Shown in pieces: positions 46,316 through 54,559 of a DNA stretch of 64,000 nt. A program made the translations under genes and the position numbers. Location: NCBI RefSeq assembly GCF_003002955.1, contig NZ_PVTJ01000005.1:62001-126000 (forward strand). Direction: 5' to 3'. The first letter of the stretch is position 1, and every line of letters starts with the position of its first letter. The DNA comes from Glycomyces artemisiae. GTDB taxonomy: Bacteria > Actinomycetota > Actinomycetes > Mycobacteriales > Micromonosporaceae. A model generated the notes under the pieces. That model did no database searches. It saw only the letters and a program-made list of their open reading frames with translations, and was not told where the DNA came from.

Positions 46316-47556
46316 GCGAGGGTCCTCCACGCGCTCAGCCGCGTCCACACGCGGCGCAGCTCGGTCCCGGCGACGACCGGGATCACCTGCCAGCCCGCGG
46401 ACGCGAGGGCCGACACGGCCTGCCCGTGCTGGTGCGCGAACGCCTGCTCGCGCGGGTCGACGCGGCTCGTGGCCGCCTTCGGGATCCACCGGACCGGGTC
46501 CACGACCAGGGCCGTGCACCGGCCGCCGCGCCGCGCGAGGCGGCCGAGCGCGGACGCCTCCTCCGGCGTCAGATGGCCCAGGAACGCGACGATCCCGGAC
46601 ACCGAGCGGGCCCGCTGGGCCTTCTCGACCATCGCGGCGACAGGCGCCTCGGGGGCCGCGGCCACCGTCGCCAGGTACCGCATCGCCTGGCTGTAATCGC
46701 CTTGGCGGCATTCGAAGTCGCGGTGCGCGGTGATGAGCCACGGGTCGATGCCGTCGCGCGCGAGCCGCACCGTCGCCGACGCGGCCGCGTCCACCATCCA
46801 CTCGAAGCTCGACAGCTCGCCGCGGTGCGCGCCGCGGCGCACGTCCAGCAGGACCGCCGCGTTGTTCTCCCACGGCTGCTCCTCGCGGCGCACCATGAGC
46901 TGCCCGCGGTGCGCGCTGGCCTTCCAGTGGACGCGCCGCATGTCGTCGCCGTTGCGGTACTCGCGCACCGCGATGTCGTCGTTGCCGGTGATCGCGACGG
47001 TGTGCGCCGCGGACTCGCCCGAGGACATGCCCGCGCCGCCCGGCAGCAGCAGGCTGCGCAGCGGCTGGATCCGCGGGGTCACGATGAGCTCCGTGGTCAC
47101 CGGGAACTCCTGCACCGACACGGCCAGGCCGAACGGGTCCGACGTGCGCACGGTCAACGGCCCCAGTTCATACGCGCCGCGCGAGCCGGGCGTGATCGTG
47201 TAGTTGACGACGCTCCGCGCACCGGGCGCGAGCCGCTCCAGGACCAGCCGGGGGCGGTTCCCCAGCCGGTACGGGATGCGGTCCTCCAGCATGAGCGCCG
47301 GGGGACGGCTGCGGCCGGTGTTCTGGATGCCCAGGCGCACCTGCGTGGCCTGCCCGGCCTCGACCTGCGCCGGGTTGAGCACCCGGTTCGACTCCAGGGT
47401 CGGCCGCGTCCACCGCAGGACCGCGAGGCCGCCGAGGGGGGCGATCGCCGCGAGGGCCGCGGCGCGCAGCAGGTCGCCCTCGCCCACCGCCAGGGCGGTG
47501 AGGCCGACGACCACACTCACCGCCAGCAGCGTCTTGCCGCGTCCGGTGAGCTCCAC
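46312..47556 (-). CDS. DUF58 domain protein
   Basis: 414 residues: two N-terminal helices, a beta-rich region, then a VWA-like DUF58 domain with the family motif YRNGDDMRRVHWKASAHRG. It works with the MoxR ATPase encoded just before it (three bases apart) and the transglutaminase-like protein after it. GTG start at 47556 with GGGGAGG 8 nt upstream. Confidence 0.9.
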   Translation of the reverse strand: MELTGRGKTLLAVSVVVGLTALAVGEGDLLRAAALAAIAPLGGLAVLRWTRPTLESNRVLNPAQVEAGQATQVRLGIQNTGRSRPPALMLEDRIPYRLGNRPRLVLERLAPGARSVVNYTITPGSRGAYELGPLTVRTSDPFGLAVSVQEFPVTTELIVTPRIQPLRSLLLPGGAGMSSGESAAHTVAITGNDDIAVREYRNGDDMRRVHWKASAHRGQLMVRREEQPWENNAAVLLDVRRGAHRGELSSFEWMVDAAASATVRLARDGIDPWLITAHRDFECRQGDYSQAMRYLATVAAAPEAPVAAMVEKAQRARSVSGIVAFLGHLTPEEASALGRLARRGGRCTALVVDPVRWIPKAATSRVDPREQAFAHQHGQAVSALASAGWQVIPVVAGTELRRVWTRLSAWRTLA

Positions 47557-47558
47557 GC

Positions 47559-48599
47559 CTAGAACCTCCCCGGGTGCGACACCACCGGCACGTGCCTCAG
47601 GATGTCGGAGACGATCGCCTTCGTGTCGCCGCCGCCCATCGTGGTCTCCGTCGTGGGGATCAGGCGGTGCGCGAGCACCGGCACGGCGAGCTGCTGCACG
47701 TCGTCGGGGAGCGCGAAGTCGCGCCCGTCCATCGCCGCGAGCACCTGCGTGCACCGCAGCAGCTGGAGCGTCGCCCGCGGGCTCGCTCCCAACCGGACCT
47801 GCGCGTTCGTGCGCGTCGCCGCCACCAGGTCCACCACGTACCGCTTCAGCTCCGGCGCCAGGTGCACCGCGCGCGCCGCCGCGATCATCCGCACGATCAT
47901 CTCCGCGTCGGCGATCGGCCGCAGCGCGTCCAGCGGGTTGTACTCCTCGCGGCGGTCCAGCAGCGCCAGCTCCGCGTTGATGTCGGGGTACCCGATCGCC
48001 AGGCGCGCGGCGAACCGGTCGCGCTGCGCCTCCGGGAGCGGGTACGTGCCCTCCATCTCGACGGGGTTCTGCGTCGCGATCACCATGAACGGGCTGCGCA
48101 GCTTGTACGTGTTCCCGTCGACGGTGACCTGCCGCTCCTCCATGCACTCCAGGAGCGCGGACTGGGTCTTGGGGCTGGCCCGGTTGATCTCGTCGCCGAG
48201 GATCAGGTTCCCGAAGATCGCGCCCGGCTTGAACACGAAGTCGCGCTTCTCGGGGTCGAAGATGCTCACGCCCGTCACATCCGAGGGCAGCAGGTCGGGG
48301 GTGAACTGGATGCGCCGCACGGAGCAGTCGATCGACCGGGCGAGGGCCTTCGCCAGCTGGGTCTTGCCGACGCCGGGCACGTCCTCCAGCAGCAGGTGCC
48401 CCTCCGCGAGCATGACCGCCAGCGCCAGCCGGATCGTGTGCGACTTCCCCTCGATGACCCATTCGACGTTCGTCAGGATCGCCTCGGCCGTGGCCTTGAA
48501 CTCCTGCGGCGAGAGCGGCGCGGGACCCTGCCCCGCCTGCGCCGTGCTCTGGAGCGGCATCGTGCCGTCGGGCTTCTCGGGGGACGACTCGAAGGTCAA
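47559..48599 (-). CDS. MoxR-family AAA ATPase
   Basis: About 346 residues. Walker A DVPGVGKTQL, Walker B ILGDEINR, sensor 1 IATQNPVE and sensor 2 region SPRATLQLLR. MoxR ATPases act as chaperones for VWA/DUF58 partners. A TTG at 48599 is likely the start: AGGAGG is upstream but only 4 nt away, so an ATG at 48560 remains possible. First gene of the three-gene operon, divergent from leuS. Confidence 0.9.
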   Translation of the reverse strand: MTFESSPEKPDGTMPLQSTAQAGQGPAPLSPQEFKATAEAILTNVEWVIEGKSHTIRLALAVMLAEGHLLLEDVPGVGKTQLAKALARSIDCSVRRIQFTPDLLPSDVTGVSIFDPEKRDFVFKPGAIFGNLILGDEINRASPKTQSALLECMEERQVTVDGNTYKLRSPFMVIATQNPVEMEGTYPLPEAQRDRFAARLAIGYPDINAELALLDRREEYNPLDALRPIADAEMIVRMIAAARAVHLAPELKRYVVDLVAATRTNAQVRLGASPRATLQLLRCTQVLAAMDGRDFALPDDVQQLAVPVLAHRLIPTTETTMGGGDTKAIVSDILRHVPVVSHPGRF

Positions 48600-48723
48600 C
48601 GGTCCTCCTGGGGAGTCGGTGAGGTGGGTGGGTGCGGCGTGCACCGGATCCGCCGCGCGTTCTGGTCATCCTACTCGGACCCGCCCAAGCGTTATGTCCC
48701 GTGCCACCTGGGCGGCGCTCGGC

Positions 48724-48735
48724 TACACTGGGGGC
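48724..48735 (+). promoter_or_regulatory. Leaderless promoter of the leuS leader
   Basis: The -10 TACACT (48724-48729) lies 6 nt before the leader-peptide ATG. GTGCCA (48701-48706) 17 bp upstream is a 4-of-6 -35. RNA would begin at or next to the ATG. Confidence 0.6.
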
Positions 48736-48765
48736 ATGCCTCGGCGATTCGAGCTCCTTACCTAG
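48736..48765 (+). CDS. leuS leader peptide (9 residues, tandem Leu)
   Basis: ATG CCT CGG CGA TTC GAG then CTC CTT ACC TAG encodes MPRRFELLT. It ends where a hairpin begins and precedes an intrinsic terminator ahead of leuS, the layout of a ribosome-mediated attenuator. The two adjacent leucine codons, CTC and CTT, are both read by the GAG-anticodon tRNA; CTT is rare in this genome. A ribosome stalled there under leucine shortage would sit at the 5' edge of the hairpin. The start is leaderless. Confidence 0.7.
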   Translation: MPRRFELLT

Positions 48766-48816
48766 CCGTGCGGGACAGATCCCAGCACGGCCACCCCAGC
48801 GTGTCTGGGGTTTTTT
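48765..48816 (+). promoter_or_regulatory. Transcription attenuator before leuS
   Basis: First hairpin: GCCGTGCGGGA (48765-48775) with TCCC-A-GCACGGC (48780-48791). Second hairpin: CCCCAG-CGTGT-CTGGGG (48794-48810) followed by six T (48811-48816), an intrinsic terminator inside the leader. No T-box consensus is present. The antiterminator pairing is not obvious by eye. Confidence 0.65.
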
Positions 48817-48895
48817 GCTGTCTAGGGTCAGTACCCGGAGAACGCCGACCGAACCCGCGAAACCAGAGCAGCCGCACCGGACCACAGGACGAGCC

Positions 48896-51709
48896 ATGAC
48901 CGAACCCGCACACCGCTACGACGCCAAGCTGGCCAACGCGATCGAACCGCGCTGGCAGGAGCGCTGGGAGGCCGAGCGGACCTTCCGCGCCCCGAACCCG
49001 TCCGGCGAGCTGGCCGAGCCCGGCCACCCGCGGGCCGGCGCCCCGAAGAAGTTCGTGATGGACATGTTCCCGTACCCGTCGGGCGCGGGCCTGCACGTCG
49101 GCCACCCGCTGGGGTACATCGCGACCGACGCCTACTCGCGGTACCTGCGCATGGCCGGGTACAACGTGCTGCACCCGCTGGGCTTCGACGCGTTCGGCCT
49201 GCCCACCGAGCAGTACGCGATCGCCACGGGCCGCCAGCCCGCCGAGATCACCGCCGAGAACATCGGCGTCTTCCGCCGCCAGCTGCGCCGGGTCGGCATG
49301 GGCTACGACAACCGCCGCGAGTTCGCGACCACCGACCCGGACTACTTCAAGTGGACCCAGTGGATCTTCCTGCAGATCTTCAACTCCTGGTACGACACCG
49401 AGGCCGGCAAGGCCCGGCCGATCAGCGAGCTGATCGCCGCGTTCGAGTCCGGTGAGCGCACCGTCGGCGGCCGCGCCTGGTCCGAGCTGAGCGACGTCGA
49501 GCGCCGCCGCGCGGTCGACGAGCAGCGCCTGGCGTACGTCACCGAGGCGCCCGTGAACTGGTGCCCGGGCCTGGGCACGGTGCTGTCCAACGAGGAGGTC
49601 ACCTCCGAGGGCCGAAGCGAGCGCGGGAACTTCCCGGTGTACACGCGCACCCTGAAGCAGTGGATGATGCGCATCACCGCCTACGCCGACCGGCTGCTGT
49701 CCGACCTGGACGGACTGGACTGGACCGAGTCCCTGAAGTCCATGCAGCGCAACTGGATCGGCAAATCCACAGGCGCGTACGCGGACTTCGCGACCTACGC
49801 GGGGGACATCCGGGTGTTCACCACCCGCCCCGACACCCTGTTCGGCGCCACCTACATGGTCCTGGCCCCCGAGCACCCGCTGGTCGACGCCCTGACCGCC
49901 GAGACCTGGCCCGCGGACGTCCCCGCCGCGTGGACCGGCGGCCACGACACCCCCGCCGGGGCCGTCGCCGCCTACCGCGCCCAGGCCGCCGCCAAGACCG
50001 ACGTGGAGCGCCAGGCCGACGCCAAGGAGAAGACCGGCGTCTTCACCGGCGGCTACGCCACCAACCCGGTCAACGGCGAGACGGTCCCCGTCTTCATCGC
50101 CGACTACGTGCTGGCCGGGTACGGGACCGGCGCGATCATGGCCGTCCCCGCCCACGACGCCCGCGACTTCGACTTCGCGACCGCCTTCGGCATCCCGATC
50201 GTCCAGGTCGTCTCCGACGGCACGGAGTGGGACCGCCAGGAGGTCCTGTCGAGCACCACCGGAACGATCGTCAACTCCGGCTTCCTGGACGGCCTGTCCG
50301 TCCCCGAGGCCAAGGACCGCGTCATCGCGTGGCTGGCCGAGCACGGCCGCGGCGAGAAGGCCGTCACCTTCCGCCTGCGCGACTGGCTGTTCAGCCGCCA
50401 GCGCTACTGGGGCGAGCCCTTCCCGATCGTCTACGACGAGACCGGCCTGCCCGTCGCCCTGACCGAGGACCACCTGCCGGTCGAGCTGCCGCAGCTGGAC
50501 GACTTCTCGCCCAAGACCTTCGACCCCGAGGACGCCGACTCCGCGCCGGAGCCGCCCCTGGGCCGCGCCAAGGACTGGGTCGAGGTCGAACTGGACCTGG
50601 GCGACGGCCCCAAGCAGTACCGCCGCGAGGTCAACACCATGCCCAACTGGGCCGGGTCCTCCTGGTACGAGCTGCGCTACACCGACCCGAAGGCCGCCCA
50701 CGCGCTGGCCGACCCCGCCAACGAGTCCTACTGGATGGGCCCCGCGGACACCGAGGACGTCGGCGGCGTCGACCTGTACATCGGCGGCGTCGAGCACGCC
50801 GTCCTGCACCTGCTGTACGCCCGCTTCTGGCAGAAGGTCCTGTTCGACCTGGGCCACGTCTCCAGCCGCGAGCCGTTCCGCCGCCTGTTCAACCAGGGCT
50901 ACATCCAGGCCTACGCCTACACCGACGAGCGCGGCGTCTACGTGCCCGCCGAGGAGGTCGAGGAGCAGGCCGAAGGCGTGTACACCTACAAGGGCGAGAA
51001 GGTGAACCGCGAGTACGGCAAGATGGGCAAGTCCCTGAAGAACGTCGTCACGCCCGACGAGATCTGCGAGTCGTACGGCGCCGACACGTTCCGCGTCTAC
51101 GAGATGTCGATGGGCCCGCTGGCCGACTCCAAGCCGTGGGAGACCCGCGCGATCGTCGGCTCCCAGCGGTTCCTGCAGCGCCTGTGGCGCAACATCGTCG
51201 ACGAGGAGACCGGCGAGACCGCCGTCGCCGACGTGCCCGCCTCCGAGGAGACGCTGCGCGAGATCCACAAGGCCGTCGCGGGGGTCCGCGACGACTACGA
51301 GAACCTGCGCATGAACACCGCCGTCGCCAAGCTGATCACGCTGAACAACCACGTGACCGGCCTGCACCCGGTGCCGCGCGAGGCCGCCGAGGCCCTGGTC
51401 GTCATGGTCGCACCCGTGGCCCCCCACATCGCCGAGGAGCTGTGGGAGCGCCTGGGGCACACCGGGGGCATCGCGTACGTCGACTTCCCGGTCGCCGACG
51501 AGCGGTACCTGGTCGAGGACACCGTGACCTACCCGGTCCAGATCAACGGCAAGGTCCGCGGCCGCATCGAGGTCGCCGCGGGCGCGTCCGAAGCGGACGT
51601 CAAGGCCGCCGCGCTGGCGGAGGAGAAGGTCGCGGCGAACCTGGACGGCAAGGACGTCAAGAAGGTCATCGTCGTGGCCGGCAAGATGGTCTCGATCGTC
51701 GCCAAGTAG
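48896..51709 (+). CDS. leuS: Leucyl-tRNA synthetase
   Basis: 937 residues. Class Ia catalytic signature [13 protein letters not shown] (HIGH type) near residue 60, an inserted CP1 editing domain (about 230-430, with [15 protein letters not shown]), the KMGKS loop near residue 710, and a C-terminal anticodon-binding domain. It charges tRNA-Leu. The ATG at 48896 matches the family N-terminus; longer frames would run through the attenuator. Every one of the 64 leucine codons I read is CTG, with no CTC, CTT, CTA, TTG or TTA. Neighbouring genes, including highly expressed qcrB, use CTC as well. Expression is predicted to be controlled by the upstream leader peptide and terminator. Confidence 0.97.
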   Translation: MTEPAHRYDAKLANAIEPRWQERWEAERTFRAPNPSGELAEPGHPRAGAPKKFVMDMFPYPSGAGLHVGHPLGYIATDAYSRYLRMAGYNVLHPLGFDAFGLPTEQYAIATGRQPAEITAENIGVFRRQLRRVGMGYDNRREFATTDPDYFKWTQWIFLQIFNSWYDTEAGKARPISELIAAFESGERTVGGRAWSELSDVERRRAVDEQRLAYVTEAPVNWCPGLGTVLSNEEVTSEGRSERGNFPVYTRTLKQWMMRITAYADRLLSDLDGLDWTESLKSMQRNWIGKSTGAYADFATYAGDIRVFTTRPDTLFGATYMVLAPEHPLVDALTAETWPADVPAAWTGGHDTPAGAVAAYRAQAAAKTDVERQADAKEKTGVFTGGYATNPVNGETVPVFIADYVLAGYGTGAIMAVPAHDARDFDFATAFGIPIVQVVSDGTEWDRQEVLSSTTGTIVNSGFLDGLSVPEAKDRVIAWLAEHGRGEKAVTFRLRDWLFSRQRYWGEPFPIVYDETGLPVALTEDHLPVELPQLDDFSPKTFDPEDADSAPEPPLGRAKDWVEVELDLGDGPKQYRREVNTMPNWAGSSWYELRYTDPKAAHALADPANESYWMGPADTEDVGGVDLYIGGVEHAVLHLLYARFWQKVLFDLGHVSSREPFRRLFNQGYIQAYAYTDERGVYVPAEEVEEQAEGVYTYKGEKVNREYGKMGKSLKNVVTPDEICESYGADTFRVYEMSMGPLADSKPWETRAIVGSQRFLQRLWRNIVDEETGETAVADVPASEETLREIHKAVAGVRDDYENLRMNTAVAKLITLNNHVTGLHPVPREAAEALVVMVAPVAPHIAEELWERLGHTGGIAYVDFPVADERYLVEDTVTYPVQINGKVRGRIEVAAGASEADVKAAALAEEKVAANLDGKDVKKVIVVAGKMVSIVAK

Positions 51710-51717
51710 ACCGAGCG

Positions 51718-51752
51718 CGAAGGGCGGGACCGGAGACCGGTCCCGCCCTTCG
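51718..51752. terminator. Bidirectional terminator after leuS
   Basis: A 16-bp perfect stem (51718-51733 with 51737-51752), three-base loop, between leuS and the converging membrane gene. Confidence 0.85.
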
Positions 51753-52163
51753 TCAGTCCTCGGAGGACCGCAGGCTCGTCCTGTAGGTGTACCGCTTGGA
51801 CGCCTCGCTGCCGAGCAGGTAGATCAGGCCGAGTGCGAACACGCCGTTGGCGATGGTCAGCACCATGATCCCCGGGACGGAGGCGAACGCGAAGGTGAGC
51901 AGCACGGCGAGCAGGAGGCTGAGGAGGTTGAACCACATGGCGAGGTTCCTCGCCCGGTCCAGGCGCGCGGCGATGCACACGGCGAGCGCGATCCAGATGA
52001 GCGCCCCCAGTGCGGAGACGGGCGAGAACGTCAGCACGGTCGTCGCGGCCCTGGACAGGACGTCGAGTCCGATGAGTACGAGGGCGACGACGACCTGCCA
52101 GGGCATGGGGTGCTGGTAGACGGGTTTCTTTCTGGGCGGGTGCAGGGTTTCCGGGGTGTCCAT
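51753..52163 (-). CDS. Small four-helix membrane protein
   Basis: 136 residues, with four predicted helices after a polar N-terminus (MDTPETLHPPRKKP) and a charged C-terminus ending SLRSSED. No named domain recognised. The ATG at 52163 has -10 TACCAT ending 7 nt upstream, so it is probably leaderless; longer in-frame extension is unsupported. Its stop abuts the leuS terminator. Confidence 0.65.
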   Translation of the reverse strand: MDTPETLHPPRKKPVYQHPMPWQVVVALVLIGLDVLSRAATTVLTFSPVSALGALIWIALAVCIAARLDRARNLAMWFNLLSLLLAVLLTFAFASVPGIMVLTIANGVFALGLIYLLGSEASKRYTYRTSLRSSED

Positions 52164-52217
52164 ACGAGAGATGGTAGGGAATCCGGCGCGCCCGCGGGGT
52201 TCACCGATCCGCTGGCA

Positions 52218-52273
52218 TTGACCAACATCTATGCAAGCGCTAGGCTGTGCACACCTCGTTGGGAGCGCTCCGC
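52218..52273 (+). promoter_or_regulatory. Promoter and CebR-like operator of the second xylanase
   Basis: TTGACC (52218-52223), 17-bp spacer, TAGGCT (52241-52246). Just after the expected start point, TGGGAGCGCTCC (52260-52271) matches 12 of the 14 bases of the CebR operator TGGGAGCGCTCCCA known from streptomycetes. This predicts control by cellobiose-type inducers, different from the first xylanase. Confidence 0.65.
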
Positions 52274-52342
52274 CCCCGCGGGCCCCATCTGCTGAACAGC
52301 CTCGTTCCCTCACGGCGCGGCACCACCTTGAGGAGCTTTCTC

Positions 52343-53776
52343 GTGCTGCCTACCCGAACGCACCAGTCACGAACGCGCCGGAGGGCGCTGCTCGCGGGGG
52401 TCGTCACCGTCGCGACCGCCGCGCTCGGCATCGGCCTCTCGACCCAGTTCGCCAGCGCGCAGCAGACGACGCTGCGCGGGGCCGCCGACGCCCTGAACAA
52501 GGACATCGGCGTGGCCGTCAACTACAACCTGCTCCAGAGCAGCGCCCAGTACCGCGAGCTCGTGGCGACCGAGTTCAACTCCCTCACCGCCGAGAACGCG
52601 ATGAAGTGGGACGCGACCGAGCCCAGCGACGGCAACTACACGTTCACGCAGGCCGACGCGATCGTCGACTTCGCCGAGGACAACGGGCAGACCGTCCACG
52701 GCCACACGTTCGTGTGGCACCAGCAGACCCCGTCGTGGGTGCAGAACCTCTCCGCGTCCGCGTTGCAGACGGCGATGGTCGACCACATCAACACCCTCGC
52801 GAACCGCTACGAGGGCCGGGTGGACTCCTGGGACGTCGTGAACGAGGTCGTCAGCGACTCCAACGGCGCCATGCGCGACTCGTTCTGGCTGCAGAAGCTC
52901 GGCGAAGGCTACATCACCACCGCGTTCCAGACCGCCCGCGCGGCCGACCCGAACGCCGACCTCTACATCAACGACTACTCGATCGAGGGCCAGAACGCGA
53001 AGTCGAACAAGATCTACTCGATCGCGCAGGGCCTGGTGAACCAGGGCCTGCTCGACGGCGTGGGCTTCCAGTCGCACCTCATCCTCGGGCAGGTGCCCTC
53101 GGACATGGAGGCGAACCTCCAGCGCTTCGTCAACCTGGGCCTGAAGGTCCGCATCACCGAGCTGGACATCCGCCTCCAGACCCCGGCCGACGCGAACGAG
53201 CTCGCGCAGCAGGCCAGCGACTACGCGCGGGTGGCGAACATCTGCAAGAACCTCGCCGACTGCTCCGGCATCACCGTGTGGGGCGTGCGCGACGGCGACT
53301 CGTGGGTCCCCGGGGTCTTCCCCGGCTACGGCGCGCCGCTGCTGTTCAACGACGACTACTCGAAGAAGCCCGCGTACACCTCGGTCCTGAACGCCTGGGG
53401 CGGCACGGTCACGAACCCGACCACGACCCCCGGGACCACCACGCCCGGCACCACGACCCCGCCGCCCACCGGCAGCGGCTGCACCGCGACCCTGTCGGTC
53501 CAGAGCCCCTGGAACACCGGCGCCACGTACGCCGGGACCGTGAAGGCCAACCAGAACCTCTCCGGCTGGACGGTGTCGTGGACCTGGCCCGGATCGGAGC
53601 GGATCTCCAACGCCTGGAGCATCCAGGGCACGCTGACCGGCGCGACGGTGACCGGCTCGAACGCGGCCTACAACGGGACGCTCGCCTCGGGCCAGTCCAC
53701 GACGTTCGGCTTCAACATCACCAAACCGGACGGCGCGACCGCCTCGGTCCCGACGGTCACGTGCACGCCCGCGTGA
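52343..53776 (+). CDS. Secreted endo-1,4-beta-xylanase, GH10 with C-terminal CBM2
   Basis: 477 residues. Signal peptide with RRR then a hydrophobic core ending ASA-Q (about residue 40); GH10 barrel (about 45-355) with acid/base Glu168 in WDVVNEVVS and nucleophile Glu273 in ITELDIR; a Thr/Pro-rich linker; and a family-2 carbohydrate-binding module (about 378-477) with Cys near both ends and conserved Trp residues. CBM2 anchors the enzyme to cellulose or xylan. GTG at 52343 with AGGAGC 6 nt upstream; starting earlier (52247) would place the operator inside the gene. Promoter carries a CebR-like box. Confidence 0.93.
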   Translation: MLPTRTHQSRTRRRALLAGVVTVATAALGIGLSTQFASAQQTTLRGAADALNKDIGVAVNYNLLQSSAQYRELVATEFNSLTAENAMKWDATEPSDGNYTFTQADAIVDFAEDNGQTVHGHTFVWHQQTPSWVQNLSASALQTAMVDHINTLANRYEGRVDSWDVVNEVVSDSNGAMRDSFWLQKLGEGYITTAFQTARAADPNADLYINDYSIEGQNAKSNKIYSIAQGLVNQGLLDGVGFQSHLILGQVPSDMEANLQRFVNLGLKVRITELDIRLQTPADANELAQQASDYARVANICKNLADCSGITVWGVRDGDSWVPGVFPGYGAPLLFNDDYSKKPAYTSVLNAWGGTVTNPTTTPGTTTPGTTTPPPTGSGCTATLSVQSPWNTGATYAGTVKANQNLSGWTVSWTWPGSERISNAWSIQGTLTGATVTGSNAAYNGTLASGQSTTFGFNITKPDGATASVPTVTCTPA

Positions 53777-53807
53777 CCCATTGACCCCGCTCCCTTCGCA
53801 GTAGAAG

Positions 53808-53841
53808 GCCGGGGCCCGGACGGAATCGTCCGGGCCCCGGC
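53808..53841. terminator. Bidirectional terminator
   Basis: A 15-bp perfect stem (53808-53822 with 53827-53841), GAAT loop, between the convergent xylanase and dps genes. Confidence 0.8.
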
Positions 53842-53859
53842 TGCGTCGGTGTGCGGCGG

Positions 53860-54330
53860 TCAGCCGAGTTCGGCCTGGAACATCCAGGACTGCTTCTCCA
53901 GTTCGGCGGTGATGCCGATGAGCAGGTCCTGGGAGACCGGGTCGGCGGACTCGGTGGTCTCGATGCGCTCGCGCATGTTCGCGATGATCGCGGTGTACGC
54001 CTCGATCATGAGGGACACGACCTCGGTGTCGGAGATGGTGCCGTCGTGGATCTTGGGGACCGAGGAGGACTCGGCCACGGTGCTCGCGCGGCCGTCGGCG
54101 CTGACGCCGATCGCGATCGCCCGCTCGGCCACGAGGTCGGCGGCGTTGCGCGCCGACAGCACGATCTCGTCGAGCTGGAGGTGGAGCGAGCGGAAGTTCT
54201 TGCCGTAGACGTTCCAGTGCGCCTGCTTGCCGACCAGCGACAGGTCGATGAGGTCGACGAGCGCGCCTTGCAGCGCCTTCGCGGTCGTGTCGCGGTTCTC
54301 GTCGGTGAGGCTGGAGCGAACGGTCGACAT
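53860..54330 (-). CDS. dps: Dps-family ferritin
   Basis: 156 residues. The inter-subunit ferroxidase site is recognisable in SLVGKQAHWNVYGKNFRSLHLQLDEIV (His and Asp/Glu ligands). It forms a 12-mer storing iron and protecting DNA from peroxide. ATG at 54330 with GAGG 9 nt upstream; a longer frame from 54537 would run through the intergenic region. Divergent from the GH31 gene. Confidence 0.93.
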   Translation of the reverse strand: MSTVRSSLTDENRDTTAKALQGALVDLIDLSLVGKQAHWNVYGKNFRSLHLQLDEIVLSARNAADLVAERAIAIGVSADGRASTVAESSSVPKIHDGTISDTEVVSLMIEAYTAIIANMRERIETTESADPVSQDLLIGITAELEKQSWMFQAELG

Positions 54331-54464
54331 ATCGGTGCACCTCGCAGAGCAGCAGTCGGTTCCGGCAGTGACAAGCAGATCGTAGTCTTCCCCGGCTCGT
54401 CCGGTGGCAAACTCGGCCCCGCGGCGGTCCGGGCAGTGCCGCCTTCCCCGGCCGCCTCCCCCGC

Positions 54465-54493
54465 TCGCCATTTGTTGGGATAGTCGATAAACT
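54465..54493 (+). promoter_or_regulatory. Promoter of the GH31 gene
   Basis: TCGCCA (54465-54470; 4 of 6), 17-bp spacer, TAAACT (54488-54493), about 60 nt before the ATG after transcription start. No copy of the GAAAC palindrome lies here, in contrast to xylB. Confidence 0.45.
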
Positions 54494-54559
54494 AATGCGT
54501 GTCGTGCCGTCCCAGGCCCGGCCGCCGCCCTCCGCACCCTGAACGAGCAGGAGCAACGA

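Noticed and set aside
48645-48895. A T-box riboswitch before leuS
   Set aside because: The conserved AGGGTGG-type antiterminator sequence is absent; a leader peptide and terminator fit better.
52247-52342. Longer start of the second xylanase at 52247
   Set aside because: It would put the CebR-like operator inside the gene and precede the signal peptide with a long non-hydrophobic stretch; the GTG at 52343 has a ribosome site.
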